The translations under genes were made by a program, and so were the position numbers. The notes beneath the pieces were generated by a model. It did not search any database, was not told the origin of the DNA, and worked only from the letters and a program-made list of their open reading frames with translations. This document shows, one piece after another, positions 18,658 through 28,052 of a DNA stretch of 64,000 bases (positions are counted from its first letter, which is position 1; each line of letters starts with the position of its first letter). The stretch is taken from NCBI GenBank assembly GCA_017519975.1, contig JAFWRM010000032.1, positions 1 to 64,000 on the forward strand, written 5' to 3'. The stretch comes from Oscillospiraceae bacterium. Lineage in GTDB: Bacteria; Bacillota; Clostridia; Oscillospirales; Oscillospiraceae.

Positions 18658-19056
18658 TCAGCCTTCAGGAGCGCTCACATCCTCCGATGGGGCGGGAGTT
18701 TCCTCCGGAACGGCGCCGTCGGTGCCCTCTTCGTTTTCGGCAGGGGACGGATCGGGAATCGCTTCCGCCTCCGGTTCGGACAGTTCCGACGGCGCGGGAG
18801 CGGCGCGGTACGAGTCGCCCGTCAGCGTCAGCTCGGAGGAGAGCGGGTCGTCCTCCGGAGGGCCGTTCATATAGCCGTAGAGCCACGGAATGTCCAGATA
18901 AAGGCGGCCGGAGTCCGTGTAGGCGATATGCCTGCGCAGGCCGAAGAATACCAGAACGGCCAGAAGCATCAGTCCGGCGACGACCGCCGCCAGAACGCGA
19001 AGCGCGATCCCGGGCCCCCTTCGTTTCCGGTAGACCTTCGGGGTGGGATCAGTCAA
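18658..19056 (-). CDS. Small single-pass membrane protein with acidic, Pro-rich tail
   Basis: Unrecognised protein of about 132 aa. A basic N-terminus (KVYRKRRG) precedes one membrane helix (RVLAAVVAGLMLLAVLVFFGL), so the tail should face outward. After a short segment (DIPWLYGYM) the rest is low-complexity Pro/Glu/Ala/Ser. The chosen TTG has GGAGG six bases away and overlaps the rpiB stop; a GTG at 19080 is the alternative. It is cotranscribed with rpiB. It is a real gene by reading frame, ribosome site and topology, but its function is unknown. Confidence 0.6.
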   Translation of the reverse strand: MTDPTPKVYRKRRGPGIALRVLAAVVAGLMLLAVLVFFGLRRHIAYTDSGRLYLDIPWLYGYMNGPPEDDPLSSELTLTGDSYRAAPAPSELSEPEAEAIPDPSPAENEEGTDGAVPEETPAPSEDVSAPEG

Positions 19057-19510
19057 GGAGAGCCTCCTCTCCGGAGGCACTCTCCAGAGCGGAGATCTTA
19101 TCGATCCTCCGCTGATGGCGGCCTCCCTCGAACGGCGTGGTGAGGAAGATGTCCACGATCTTCAGCGCAAGCCCTTCGCCCAGAACTCTGGCCCCCATGG
19201 CCAGCATGTTGGCGTCGTTGTGGCGGCGGGTCGCTTCCGCGGAGAAGCAGTCGGAGCAGGTCGCGGCGCGGATGCCGCGGATCTTGTTGGCCGCGATGGC
19301 GATGCCGATGCCCGTCCCGCAGATGAGGATGCCGCGGTCGCATTCTCCGGAGGCAACGGCCCGGGCGGCGGGCGCGGCGTAATCGGGATAGTCGCAGCTG
19401 TCTTCCGACCAGGTGCCGAAATCATGCCAGGGAAGGCCAAGCTCATCCAGATGCTTTTTGACGGCCTGCATCAGAGCAAAACCGCCGTGGTCACAGGCTA
19501 ATGCGATCAT
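19049..19510 (-). CDS. rpiB: Ribose-5-phosphate isomerase B
   Basis: RpiB/LacAB-family aldose-ketose isomerase of the non-oxidative pentose phosphate pathway, interconverting ribose 5-phosphate and ribulose 5-phosphate. Family features are the N-terminal IALACDHGGFALM, the anion loop GILICGTGIGIAIAANKI with the catalytic Cys, and RRHNDANMLAMG. At 153 aa it has normal length. The start is preceded by ACGAAAGGATGA. A LacA/LacB or allose isomerase role is possible, but no sugar-uptake genes adjoin. Confidence 0.94.
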   Translation of the reverse strand: MIALACDHGGFALMQAVKKHLDELGLPWHDFGTWSEDSCDYPDYAAPAARAVASGECDRGILICGTGIGIAIAANKIRGIRAATCSDCFSAEATRRHNDANMLAMGARVLGEGLALKIVDIFLTTPFEGGRHQRRIDKISALESASGEEALLD

Positions 19511-19535
19511 TTGGAATCATCCTTTCGTAGGGAAA

Positions 19536-20603
19536 TCAGAACAGATAGCGGATGGGGAGAAAGCCGCGCATCAGGATCTGTGCGCTTTCCTTCCCAACGA
19601 GAGAGGCAACAAGGCAGGCGATGAGAACGGCTGCCAGAACACAGCAGAAAACGATCAGTGAGATCTTCTGTGCGGTGGATCCTCTTGTCCTCACCGTATG
19701 GGCTGCGGTGCCGACGGCGCAGGCGGAAAAGATCCAGACCACGTCGATCCCGGCAAGAAGGCAGGGAAGTGAAAAGAGAAGCGCCTGAAGAAGAAAGACG
19801 TCGGAGAATCTGCGGTCCGCGCCGATCCGGACGGCAAGAAATGCGATAGTGCACACGGCTGCGGCAGCTGAGGCGGCCGAACAGCTCACGCTGCGTGTAA
19901 GCCCAAGAACAGGCCAGGCCAGAACTCCCGTGCTCAGCAAAGAAAGACCGACGTAAACGCCCGCGCCGACCACCATGCCCAACAGCCAAAGCAGAACGGC
20001 GGATGGCTTTTTGCCGGTGGCCTGTACGAGAATTGCGGTAGTAAGACCGGGGAGAACGACCCAGATCGCGCCGGGTTCCAGCAGGGCGGCAGCGCCGGCC
20101 AGCAGACCGAACACCGGGAAAAAGACGGGGTTTACCGGAGCCAGAGCCAGAAAGGCCGGACACAGCATCGTGACCAGAGCCTGGCTGTCCGACTGGACCA
20201 GCAGACAGAAGGCGGCGGCTGCGCCGAACCAGGCGTTCCGCCGGCTGTCCGTGATCTGAGAGACGACGTAATAGGCAACGCCGGTTCCGAGCGCGATGCC
20301 TACGCAGCGGAGAACTACCGCGGTCTCCGGCAGGCGGAAGCCCACGGACACGATGCAGAAAGCCAGACGCGCGACAAAGGCGGCGGCGGCCGCCGCGACG
20401 GACATGATGTAATCCGGCCAGCCGGCGATGCCGAGGTCCGCGGTGGTGAAGAAAGACGGAGAGGCGGTCCTGTGGATCCACTCCGCGGTGCCCCTGACCG
20501 GACGGGCGGCGAGGATGGCGGAGACCAGAAGCCACACGAGCGCGGCAAGACACAGGATAGGCGCCGCGCCGGAGAGAAGGAGAGAGGATACGTTGGGTTC
20601 CAT
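19536..20603 (-). CDS. Polytopic membrane protein of unknown function
   Basis: A 355-aa very hydrophobic protein with roughly ten predicted helices (for example ILCLAALVWLLVSAILAA, VLRCVGIALGTGVAYYVV, VLLWLLGMVVGAGVYVGLSLL, FCCVLAAVLIACLVASLVG). The overall look is that of glycosyltransferase-C-like or O-antigen-polymerase-like membrane proteins, but I see no diagnostic motif and make no assignment. The start has GAAAGGAGC. A good promoter (TTGCAT, 17 bp, TATCAT) lies upstream. Only 25 bp separate it from rpiB, so it probably heads that operon. Confidence 0.7.
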   Translation of the reverse strand: MEPNVSSLLLSGAAPILCLAALVWLLVSAILAARPVRGTAEWIHRTASPSFFTTADLGIAGWPDYIMSVAAAAAAFVARLAFCIVSVGFRLPETAVVLRCVGIALGTGVAYYVVSQITDSRRNAWFGAAAAFCLLVQSDSQALVTMLCPAFLALAPVNPVFFPVFGLLAGAAALLEPGAIWVVLPGLTTAILVQATGKKPSAVLLWLLGMVVGAGVYVGLSLLSTGVLAWPVLGLTRSVSCSAASAAAAVCTIAFLAVRIGADRRFSDVFLLQALLFSLPCLLAGIDVVWIFSACAVGTAAHTVRTRGSTAQKISLIVFCCVLAAVLIACLVASLVGKESAQILMRGFLPIRYLF

Positions 20604-20645
20604 GGTTAGCTCCTTTCCTGATTTCCGGATGATTCTTTTCTCATT

Positions 20646-20674
20646 ATGATAGCAAAACGAATATGAAAATGCAA
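20646..20674 (-). promoter_or_regulatory. Sigma-A promoter of the membrane protein-rpiB operon
   Basis: Reverse-strand TTGCAT (20674-20669), 17-bp spacer, TATCAT (20651-20646), about 45 bp ahead of the 355-aa membrane protein start and inside an AT-rich island. Confidence 0.6.
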
Positions 20675-20728
20675 TTGGAGACAGAGGAAAACAGCGGCTT
20701 CCGACGGAAGGTCGGAGCGCGAGATCTT

Positions 20729-22255
20729 TCAGAATGCCGCCGGACTCTGTTCGGAGATGATATCCTTTCCGTTTGCGCTGAGAAAGCGAATGACCCGGGA
20801 CGTCAGATTCAGAGAGAATAGTTCGTCAGAGTCGTCCAGATTGATAGCAAAGAACTCTTCGATCTTTTTCATGCGGTATATGATGGTGTTGCGATGGACG
20901 TGCATTTCCGCAGCCGCCTTCATGGAATCGCACCCGCATCTCAGATAAGACGAAAGCGTTTCGGCGTAATCGGTACCGTTGGCTGAATCATATCGGAGCA
21001 TCTTCAGGTACTTTGGTGAACAGAACTCGGACAGCCGCTCCTGTGGAGAGACCGCGTCGAGAAGCTCGTAAAAACAGTAGTCTTCATAGAAGAAATACAC
21101 GCCGGGATCTTTCAGCAGTTCCGCAATGTTCAATGCATTCCACGCCTGATGGAAACAGGCGGACGTCTTTCCTGGATCCGAGATCTCATTGCTTACGCCG
21201 CAGATCAGATCGGAGGCGGTGAGCAGATCCGTGATCCCCGCGGAAGAATCTCCTGTAAACAGATTGATATCACTGCTGTCGACGAGACAGACGATCGCAT
21301 CGTGGTAGATCACGCATGGCCTTTTCTGAAGACGGGCGAAGAAAGCGTCGATCAGAAATTCGTATCTGGGCTTCTGCAGCGCAGTCGTCCCCTTTGACCG
21401 TATCACAAACAGGCGTTTTTTCTCAGGATGGAAAGAGAGACCGGACTGCAGAAGCCTGTCCTGCAGGATGCCTCCGTGCAGCTTTCCGTCCAGCAGTTCC
21501 AGAAGCACGTATTCGCTGTCTCTCGTGTGGACGTGATGCGTATTCTCCACACTTTTCAGTTCGGTGACCAGTATCCTGCACAGATAGGAGAACATCGCGC
21601 CGTCGCCCTCATGAAAAGGGGATTCCTCCACAAGCGTAGCAAAGCCGAAGTATCGTCCTCTGACTTCCAGATCCATGACCATGTAGTTTCTGGGAGAAAA
21701 ATCCTCGCTCTGCACGGGAGGTACGATATCCAGGGAAGTGCTGGTGACCTGTGCGCGACGGGAAGACCGTCTGATGTAGCTTTGCGGGTAGTGCCCGTCT
21801 CTGAGAATGGCCTGCAGAAACGGGTCGGAAACGTCTTCGGCGTTGCTGTGACCGATGATCGTGAAGCTCTGATCGGATAGAATGATCGGGTTTCCGAACA
21901 CCCGGCCGGCCGTATCGATGATGTGAGAGAGCCCTTTGCCGGAGAGCAGGGCGCTGCTCAGACGGGCGCATCCCTCATCGATCCGTGCGTGGTGCATCAG
22001 ATAATCGCAGCAGATCCGGAATACCTCTGCGATCTCTCTTGTTCCGTCACCGCACAGCATGCCGTCGACGGGATCGCAGCAAAGGATCAGCGGGGCATGG
22101 ATGGGGAGATCCGAACGGGAGCAGATGCACAGAGCCGTTTCAGGATAAGAGAGCTGGGGATCGTATTTGAACACGGAGTGGATCTCCTTGTGACGCAGAT
22201 CTTCCGGACAGTTGAAACCCGCGTAATCCGCAAGACCGCCGAGCAGGATTCCCAT
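20729..22255 (-). CDS. PucR/CdaR-family transcriptional regulator
   Basis: A 508-aa regulator. The ATG at 22255 follows AAAGGAAGTGATCAA; upstream in-frame starts have no ribosome site. The N-terminal and central parts resemble PucR sensor and GGDEF-like regions. The C-terminal helix-turn-helix of the PucR type is clear (MKAAAEMHVHRNTIIYRMKKIEEFF). Such regulators usually activate purine, amino-acid or amidohydrolase catabolic genes. It is divergently transcribed from the amidohydrolase gene starting at 22479, its most likely target. The inducing ligand cannot be told from sequence. Confidence 0.88.
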   Translation of the reverse strand: MGILLGGLADYAGFNCPEDLRHKEIHSVFKYDPQLSYPETALCICSRSDLPIHAPLILCCDPVDGMLCGDGTREIAEVFRICCDYLMHHARIDEGCARLSSALLSGKGLSHIIDTAGRVFGNPIILSDQSFTIIGHSNAEDVSDPFLQAILRDGHYPQSYIRRSSRRAQVTSTSLDIVPPVQSEDFSPRNYMVMDLEVRGRYFGFATLVEESPFHEGDGAMFSYLCRILVTELKSVENTHHVHTRDSEYVLLELLDGKLHGGILQDRLLQSGLSFHPEKKRLFVIRSKGTTALQKPRYEFLIDAFFARLQKRPCVIYHDAIVCLVDSSDINLFTGDSSAGITDLLTASDLICGVSNEISDPGKTSACFHQAWNALNIAELLKDPGVYFFYEDYCFYELLDAVSPQERLSEFCSPKYLKMLRYDSANGTDYAETLSSYLRCGCDSMKAAAEMHVHRNTIIYRMKKIEEFFAINLDDSDELFSLNLTSRVIRFLSANGKDIISEQSPAAF

Positions 22256-22478
22256 TTGATCACTTCCTTTAACATGGATTCTACCACAAAGGACGGCCGA
22301 CCGCCACCATTCATGTGCGGATAAAAGAAAACGGGCGGCGGTCGTTTGGGCATGGTAACAAACGGACGCCGTAAGCTTTTGCATATGTAACATATCATCG
22401 GGCCGCAGATGGAGCTACAATAAAACATGGAAATGTAAGCAGGCGAAGCCATGCACTTTTGAACGGCGGAGGTTTTTC

Positions 22479-24158
22479 ATGACAGACAGAGCAGAAAAGA
22501 TCTATTACAACTGTACGATCGCTACGGCAGATGCGGATTTTCGGTTCGCGGAAGCCCTCGCAACTGACGAGGAGCGGATCCTGGCAGTAGGATCAAAGGA
22601 GGAGGTCCTTGCGCTGAGGGGATCACAGACGGAGATGATCGACCTGGAGGGGGCCTTTGTACTGCCGGGGATCAGCGATTCGCATCTGCACGCTTCGGAT
22701 TACATACACAACATGGATCATTTCCCGTGCGACGCATGTCGGACGATTGCGGAACTGCAGACCGCGCTGGCGGAATGGCTCAGGACCGATGACAGCAGCT
22801 GGGTGATCGGTAACGGCCTGCTGCAGGAACTGCTGGACGAAGGCCTGACGGCCGGCGATCTGGACACGGTAGCGCCGGATGTGCCGGTGGTCCTCATCAT
22901 GTGGCACGGGCACGGGTGCGTAGCCAATTCCGCGGCATTACGAGAGAGCGGGATCGACGCCGGCACGCAGGATCCGCCCGGCGGAATCGTCAGAAGAGAC
23001 CGGAACGGGGCGCCGAACGGCATCATGGAGGAGGCCAGCGCGCTGCAGCTGGTGTTCGCGGGAATGCAGCCTCTGACGGTGGACGCCATAGCGGAGAAGC
23101 TGAAACGCATGCAGAGGTTCATGAACGCCATGGGCTACACTGCCTATACCGAGAGTACCGTAGGGCCGGCAAACAATCTGCGGGAAGGGGGCGCCTCCGG
23201 AGAGGCGTGCCTGCAAGCCTACCGGAAACTGCTGGAAGAAAACGAGCTGACCTGCCGGGTTTCCGTAGGCTTCTACTCCGGCAGAGGCGGAAAGCAGAGC
23301 TTCGAGTATCTGAAGGAGGATCTGGACGCGGGAGCCGTGCCAGAATCGAGCGATGAACGGTGGCTGAGTTTCCATATGCTGAAGTTTTTCTGCGACGGCG
23401 TCGAAACGTCCCACACCGCCTGGATGAAACAGGATTACGGCGACGCGCCGGGGAACCGGGGCAGATCCTGCTTCGGGGATCAGGACGCGACAGACGAAGA
23501 ACAGGTCGCCGAACTGAGAAGGACCCTGAAGCTTGCGCACGACAGCGGTTACCAGATCGGGATCCATACGGTCGGAAACCGGGCTGTTCAGGAAGCGCTG
23601 GAGGCCATTCTTGCGGCACAGGCAGAGAATCCCAGAGAGGACTGTCGTCATTGTCTGATCCATGCGGACAATTTCGGCGATCCGGAGGATCTGTACCGCT
23701 GTCCGGCCAACGGGGTCGTGATATCCTCTCAGCCGAACCTGGCGGCGGGCATGTTTCTGAGGGACTTGGAAACGGTGGGGCAGGAACTCAGCGGAAGAAT
23801 GCTGCCGCTGCGCCCCCTTGTCGACGCCGGCGTTACCCTATGCGGCGGATCTGACAGCATTGCCGGTCCGTTCCACGACTGGCTGGAGGGGATCCGGAGC
23901 GCCGTGCTCCGGGAGGCTTCGGATGGAAACAGCTATCATCCGGAATATTCCATCACCCTGCGGGAGGCGATACTCATGTATACCGCCAACGGGGCGTGGC
24001 AGGAATTTGCGGAGAAGGAAAGGGGTACGATAGAGCCTGGAAAACTAGCGGATCTTACCGTTCTGGACCGGAATCTGTTTGAGATCCCGCCGGAGACCAT
24101 TACGGATGCAAACGTGATCCGGACGGTCGTCAACGGGAAAACCGTGTTTCAGGCCTGA
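22479..24158 (+). CDS. YtcJ-like metal-dependent amidohydrolase
   Basis: A 559-aa amidohydrolase of the Amidohydrolase_3/YtcJ group. These are zinc enzymes with an N-terminal beta-sandwich and TIM barrel; members hydrolyse N-substituted formamides or other amides. Metal-binding motifs are visible as DSHLHASDY near residue 66, HTVGNRAVQ, HADNF and GGSDSIAGP. The expected C-terminal strand with the GTIEPGKLADLTVLDRN motif is complete. It starts after CGGCGGAGG. The divergent PucR regulator suggests substrate-induced catabolic use. The exact substrate is unknown. Confidence 0.88.
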   Translation: MTDRAEKIYYNCTIATADADFRFAEALATDEERILAVGSKEEVLALRGSQTEMIDLEGAFVLPGISDSHLHASDYIHNMDHFPCDACRTIAELQTALAEWLRTDDSSWVIGNGLLQELLDEGLTAGDLDTVAPDVPVVLIMWHGHGCVANSAALRESGIDAGTQDPPGGIVRRDRNGAPNGIMEEASALQLVFAGMQPLTVDAIAEKLKRMQRFMNAMGYTAYTESTVGPANNLREGGASGEACLQAYRKLLEENELTCRVSVGFYSGRGGKQSFEYLKEDLDAGAVPESSDERWLSFHMLKFFCDGVETSHTAWMKQDYGDAPGNRGRSCFGDQDATDEEQVAELRRTLKLAHDSGYQIGIHTVGNRAVQEALEAILAAQAENPREDCRHCLIHADNFGDPEDLYRCPANGVVISSQPNLAAGMFLRDLETVGQELSGRMLPLRPLVDAGVTLCGGSDSIAGPFHDWLEGIRSAVLREASDGNSYHPEYSITLREAILMYTANGAWQEFAEKERGTIEPGKLADLTVLDRNLFEIPPETITDANVIRTVVNGKTVFQA

Positions 24159-24180
24159 TAGATTCGAAGGCGGCACCGAT

Positions 24181-24224
24181 AAAACGCCTCGGTCCCAACC
24201 ATGAGGTCGGGACCGAGGCGTTTT
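24181..24224. terminator. Bidirectional palindromic terminator
   Basis: Long near-perfect inverted repeat beginning AAAACGCCTCGGTCCC and ending GGGACCGAGGCGTTTT. It has an A run on one side and a T run on the other, so it can terminate both the amidohydrolase and the convergent cupin-like gene. Confidence 0.9.
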
Positions 24225-24272
24225 CAGGTCATGATCAGGTGCGCCCGACGGGCGGCTGATCCGAAGAGAGGG

Positions 24273-25457
24273 TCACTGTTTATCCATGGTCCAGCATCTG
24301 CCGCAGAAACTGCATTTTTCGTTGCTGTTCAGGCGGCAGCGCAGCAACTGAGTCCCCTGATATTCGTAGATCGTTTCTCCCGTGGACTCAATGACGCGCG
24401 GAAAGATCTTGCTCCAAGTGCCGTCGGGGTACATGGGGATGAAATTCACCGGCTTGCCGACGCGTTTGAATCGGATCGGGCAATGCCAGAAATTGGGCGG
24501 GATCCGTACGATGGTGGGAGAGGTAAAAGTGTACTCCTCCATCTCATCCGGGTGTTCGCCCAGCATGATGGAGACTTCCGCGTCCCAGGAAGCGAACGGA
24601 TCGGTCAGATCGGCTCCTGTGAAGATCAGGTATTCCTCCACGGCGTGATGGATATGCGCTTCGTCCATCTGGCCTTCTCTGAGGATGACGTCGTAGCCGA
24701 AATATACGTTGGAGCCGGGCATCGCGTCCTCCCCGCGGAAACCGGCGGTAGGGTTCGTCATGAAACCGTCCAAGTCGCCTGTCCATTTGTGGTATTCGGG
24801 CTTTATCGTATACACGTACCGGTCATAGTCTCCCGTACGGGGATATTTCTTCTCCATCTCATAGAAGGGAGCCAGCATGTCGCCGCCGGGATCCTGCCCG
24901 GCTGCCTCCGCTTCCTTCGCCATCTGCGAGAAACACTTGCCGCAGAAGGTGCATTTCTTCATGTCGTCATAAATGCAGTGACGAAGGTCGGCGCCCTCGT
25001 AGCGGAAATCCTCCCGACCGTTCTGATCCACGATGCGGGTGATCTTGCTCCAGTTCCCATCCAGATACAGCGGGATGAAGCAGACCGGCTTGCCGATCCG
25101 CTTGAAATTGATGGGACAGTGCCACAGATTGGGCGGCACACGGATGATGGTGGGTTCTGTGATGGTGACTTTTTCCATCCGCCTCGGGTCGTCTCCGAGC
25201 CATACTTCGATCTCGGCGTCGAACGATTCGAAGAAGTGTTCCAGATCCGCTCCGGTAAACACCAGGTACTCGTCGACGGCGTGGTGCATGTGGGGGACTT
25301 CCATGACGTCTTCCTTGATGCAGACGGTAAAGCCGCCGTACATTTTGGCGGCGGGATCGATCGCCGTCCCGCGGTAACCGCAGCGCGGTGAAGCGTACTT
25401 ATCCCAGTTGTGATACTCCGGGGGCATATTGTAAACAAGATGATCATATTTTCCCAT
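24273..25457 (-). CDS. Duplicated cupin-like protein with two C-x7-C-x2-C-x2-C clusters
   Basis: Unrecognised 394-aa cytoplasmic protein built of two homologous halves (about 1-178 and 205-390). Each half has a cupin-like core. First-strand ligands are HMHHAVDEY (His56, 58, 59, Glu63) and HIHHAVEEY (His268, 270, 271). Later His residues are RVPPNLWHCP (His113) and RIPPNFWHCP (His325). Each half ends in a four-cysteine cluster with identical spacing: Cys161/169/172/175 and Cys374/382/385/388. The clusters suggest a zinc or Fe-S site per repeat, which is not usual for cupins. The ATG follows AAAGGCGGGTCAGGA. It is convergent with the amidohydrolase; no function is assigned. Confidence 0.8.
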   Translation of the reverse strand: MGKYDHLVYNMPPEYHNWDKYASPRCGYRGTAIDPAAKMYGGFTVCIKEDVMEVPHMHHAVDEYLVFTGADLEHFFESFDAEIEVWLGDDPRRMEKVTITEPTIIRVPPNLWHCPINFKRIGKPVCFIPLYLDGNWSKITRIVDQNGREDFRYEGADLRHCIYDDMKKCTFCGKCFSQMAKEAEAAGQDPGGDMLAPFYEMEKKYPRTGDYDRYVYTIKPEYHKWTGDLDGFMTNPTAGFRGEDAMPGSNVYFGYDVILREGQMDEAHIHHAVEEYLIFTGADLTDPFASWDAEVSIMLGEHPDEMEEYTFTSPTIVRIPPNFWHCPIRFKRVGKPVNFIPMYPDGTWSKIFPRVIESTGETIYEYQGTQLLRCRLNSNEKCSFCGRCWTMDKQ

Positions 25458-25789
25458 GATCCTGACCCGCCTTTCCAATGATAACAGATGGTGGTTATGT
25501 TCTGTGTTTATCATAGGGCGGGGCAGAAGGGGTTTCAATGGCATTTTTTCTAAAAATGGAGGCAGGTGTTTTAAATAAATGACAAAACGGCAGGACCGCT
25601 GAAGAGGGATCGAAGATCGTTTTGAGAAAGAAAACCCTGATCGCTCACCGGCGGCGTTGTCAACGGTTACAAACACCCGGGAAGGGATTTGTGACCGTTG
25701 ATATTACCGGAGGCGCGGTTTTGAGCTATAATAGATTACAGGATCAGGAATTGATCATTACTGAACGATTGCAGGCAGAGGAAATGAGA
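25458..25789. other. Divergent intergenic region with promoter-like elements
   Basis: About 330 bp between the cupin-like gene (reverse) and the EamA transporter (forward). A TATAAT box at 25727-25732 precedes the transporter by about 55 bp but has no convincing -35 at 17 bp. I see no gene, hairpin terminator or known RNA here. Confidence 0.4.
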
Positions 25790-26683
25790 ATGAGACAGAC
25801 AAAGGGCTACCTGGCCACGATCCTTTCAGCGGTCGCCTATGGATCGGCGCCCCTGATGATAACGCTCATCTATCGAAGCGGATTCGGCGTGAATTCCGTT
25901 GCGTTTTACCGTGTACTGTTTTCCGCTCCCGTTCTCGCGCTGATCGTTTGGCTCCGCCGGGGGGAATCCTTTCGCATACGGGGAAAACAGATCCTGAAGA
26001 TCATCTTGCTGGGCGTTACCGGAACGGTTCTGACCAGCATGCTGCTTTTCCGGTCGTATAATCATATCGATACGGGTACCGCCACGACGATCCATTTTTC
26101 CTATCCGGTAGTGGTCATTCTGCTCGATATGCTCATCTGCAGACGGAAACCGGGGAAAAAGATTTGGATAGCCCTCGGGCTCTGTTTCGCGGGGATCCTC
26201 ATGTTCATCGATCCGGGAGGATCGTTCACCTGGAAGGGATTTCTCCTGGCCTTGGGGTCGAGCTTTTCGTTCGCAACGTACGTTCTGTATCTGGAACGGA
26301 GCCGGATCATGGAAGAGATGCCCTTCTGCTCCTTCACGTTCTGGTTTTTCCTGATATCCTCGGTGCTGATGTTCCCCATTGCGCTGGGATCCGGAGAACT
26401 GCACGGCGAGATCCGGCCGGCAGGGTGGGCGTTTATGATCGGGTTCGCACTGTTCGACGGGCTGCTTGCTACCGTTCTGCAGGAGTACGGCGTCAACGTC
26501 GTGGGCAGCCGGGCCGCATCCATCATCAGCGCCATGGAGCCCGTGACGAGCGCGGCGCTTGGCGTCCTTTTCCTGAATGAAACCATGGGGACCCGAAACG
26601 TGATCGGCATCGTTCTGATCATCGCCGCAACGGTTTACCTTGTCCTGCGCGGGCAGGAGCGCCCCACAGGGGAAGGCGGATAG
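25790..26683 (+). CDS. EamA/DMT-family transporter
   Basis: Drug/metabolite transporter superfamily protein of about 297 aa with ten predicted helices in two EamA repeats (first begins GYLATILSAVAYGSAPLMI; second about GFLLALGSSFSFATYVLYLE). The terminal EamA hallmark EPVTSAALGVLFLNETMG is present. The chosen ATG lies six bases after AGAGGAA; the frame is open further upstream but without a better ribosome site. Members export amino acids or metabolites. It is a single gene followed by a strong terminator, with no clue to the substrate. Confidence 0.9.
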   Translation: MRQTKGYLATILSAVAYGSAPLMITLIYRSGFGVNSVAFYRVLFSAPVLALIVWLRRGESFRIRGKQILKIILLGVTGTVLTSMLLFRSYNHIDTGTATTIHFSYPVVVILLDMLICRRKPGKKIWIALGLCFAGILMFIDPGGSFTWKGFLLALGSSFSFATYVLYLERSRIMEEMPFCSFTFWFFLISSVLMFPIALGSGELHGEIRPAGWAFMIGFALFDGLLATVLQEYGVNVVGSRAASIISAMEPVTSAALGVLFLNETMGTRNVIGIVLIIAATVYLVLRGQERPTGEGG

Positions 26684-26715
26684 TATCTTCGCAAGTCCAC
26701 ATTGAGGCAGAAAGA

Positions 26716-26751
26716 CTCGGGGGCATTTTCCGGTTGGAAAATGCCCCCGAG
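26716..26751. terminator. Terminator between convergent EamA gene and dnaJ
   Basis: Hairpin with stem CTCGGGGGCATTTTCC paired with GGAAAATGCCCCCGAG, followed on the forward side by GTTTATTTC. The reverse side runs into TCTTTCT, so it probably works for both genes. Confidence 0.85.
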
Positions 26752-26764
26752 GTTTATTTCTGCC

Positions 26765-27922
26765 TTATTTTTTTCTGTGCTTTTTTCCGCCCTTGCGGTC
26801 GCTGCCGGTGTCGTCCCCGCTCAGTTCCGCGAACTGCCGCAGCAGTTCCTTCTGCTCCGAGGTGAGCCCCTTCGGGGTCACGACTTTCACGATGACGTAC
26901 TGGTCGCCGCGTCCGCCGCCCCGCAGATTGGGGATGCCCTTTCCGCGCAGACGGAACACGGAGCCGGTCTGCGTGGCCTCCGGGATCTTGTACTTTACGG
27001 GGCCGTCCAGCGTGGGGACCTCCAGCTCGCCGCCCAGAGCCGCCTGGGGGAAGGAGATGGGCATCTCATAGAATACGGCGTTGCCGTCTCTTGTGAAATA
27101 TTCATGGGGCTGGATCGTCACGGTCACATACAGGTCTCCGCTGGGACCGCCGTTCCTGCCGGCGTGGCCCTGACCGTGAAGATTGATGGACTGCCCGTCG
27201 TCGATGCCGGCGGGGAAATCCACGGTGATCTTCTTGTTCCTGCGGATCAGGCCGTTGCCCTTGCAGCGCTGGCAGGGCTGGTGGATGATCTTTCCCTTGC
27301 CGTGGCAGGAGGGGCATTCCGTTGTGGACTGCATTACGCCGAAGGCTGTGCGCTGTTGGGAGACCACGGTTCCGGTACCCCGGCAGTTGGAACAAACCTC
27401 CGCGGTGGTGCCTTCAGCACAGCCGCTGCCGTGGCACTCGTCACAGGTCTCGATGCGTGAGATCTGCACCTCCTTGGTGCAGCCGAAAGCCGCCTCCTCG
27501 AAGGTCAGGTTCACGCCGGTAACGATGCGCTCGCCCTGGCGCGGTCCGCTGCGGCTGGCGCGGCTGCTTCCGCCGAACCCTCCGCCGAAAACGGAACTGA
27601 AGATGTCTCCCAGATCGCCGAAATCGCTGAACCCGCCAAAACCGCCGAAGCCGCCTCCGCCGCCGTAGCCGCCTCCGCCCGCGTTGTAGCTGGGGTCCAC
27701 GCCGGCAAAGCCGAACTGATCGTAGCGGGACTTCTTGTCGGCGTCGGAAAGCACCTCGTAGGCTTCGTTCACTTCCTTGAATTTGGCCTCGGCGTCCTTG
27801 TCCCCGGGGTGGAGGTCGGGGTGGTACTGCTTGGCCATTTTGCGGAAAGCCTTCTTGATCTCTTCCTCGCTGGCCGACTTGTTCAGTCCCAGGACCTCAT
27901 AGTAATCTCGTTTATCCGCCAT
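26765..27922 (-). CDS. dnaJ: Chaperone DnaJ
   Basis: Hsp40 co-chaperone that delivers substrates to DnaK and stimulates its ATPase. At 385 aa it has the full class I layout: J domain with the HPD motif ([11 protein letters not shown]), Gly/Phe-rich linker (about 75-135), four CxxCxGxG zinc repeats ([32 protein letters not shown]), and the C-terminal substrate-binding domains. It is the last gene of the hrcA operon, separated from dnaK by 130 bp that contain two hairpins. Confidence 0.97.
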   Translation of the reverse strand: MADKRDYYEVLGLNKSASEEEIKKAFRKMAKQYHPDLHPGDKDAEAKFKEVNEAYEVLSDADKKSRYDQFGFAGVDPSYNAGGGGYGGGGGFGGFGGFSDFGDLGDIFSSVFGGGFGGSSRASRSGPRQGERIVTGVNLTFEEAAFGCTKEVQISRIETCDECHGSGCAEGTTAEVCSNCRGTGTVVSQQRTAFGVMQSTTECPSCHGKGKIIHQPCQRCKGNGLIRRNKKITVDFPAGIDDGQSINLHGQGHAGRNGGPSGDLYVTVTIQPHEYFTRDGNAVFYEMPISFPQAALGGELEVPTLDGPVKYKIPEATQTGSVFRLRGKGIPNLRGGGRGDQYVIVKVVTPKGLTSEQKELLRQFAELSGDDTGSDRKGGKKHRKK

Positions 27923-27979
27923 GCTCTGCTCCTCCGCGGCTGGAAAAAGTTACGGCCGTTATCCGGCCAGTGCCCGGAT

Positions 27980-28036
27980 ACGGCGAAAACGGCCGTGGCC
28001 GGCCGTTTTCACCGGGAGAGGGGAACCTCTCCCGGC
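27980..28036 (-). promoter_or_regulatory. Two hairpins between dnaK and dnaJ
   Basis: GAAAACGGCC paired with GGCCGTTTTC, and GGGAGAGG paired with CCTCTCCC, lie in the dnaK-dnaJ gap on the reverse strand. They could partly terminate the transcript or protect dnaK mRNA, lowering dnaJ output. There is no U run, so complete termination is unlikely. Confidence 0.5.
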
Positions 28037-28052
28037 AGGTTGATCGGTGATC

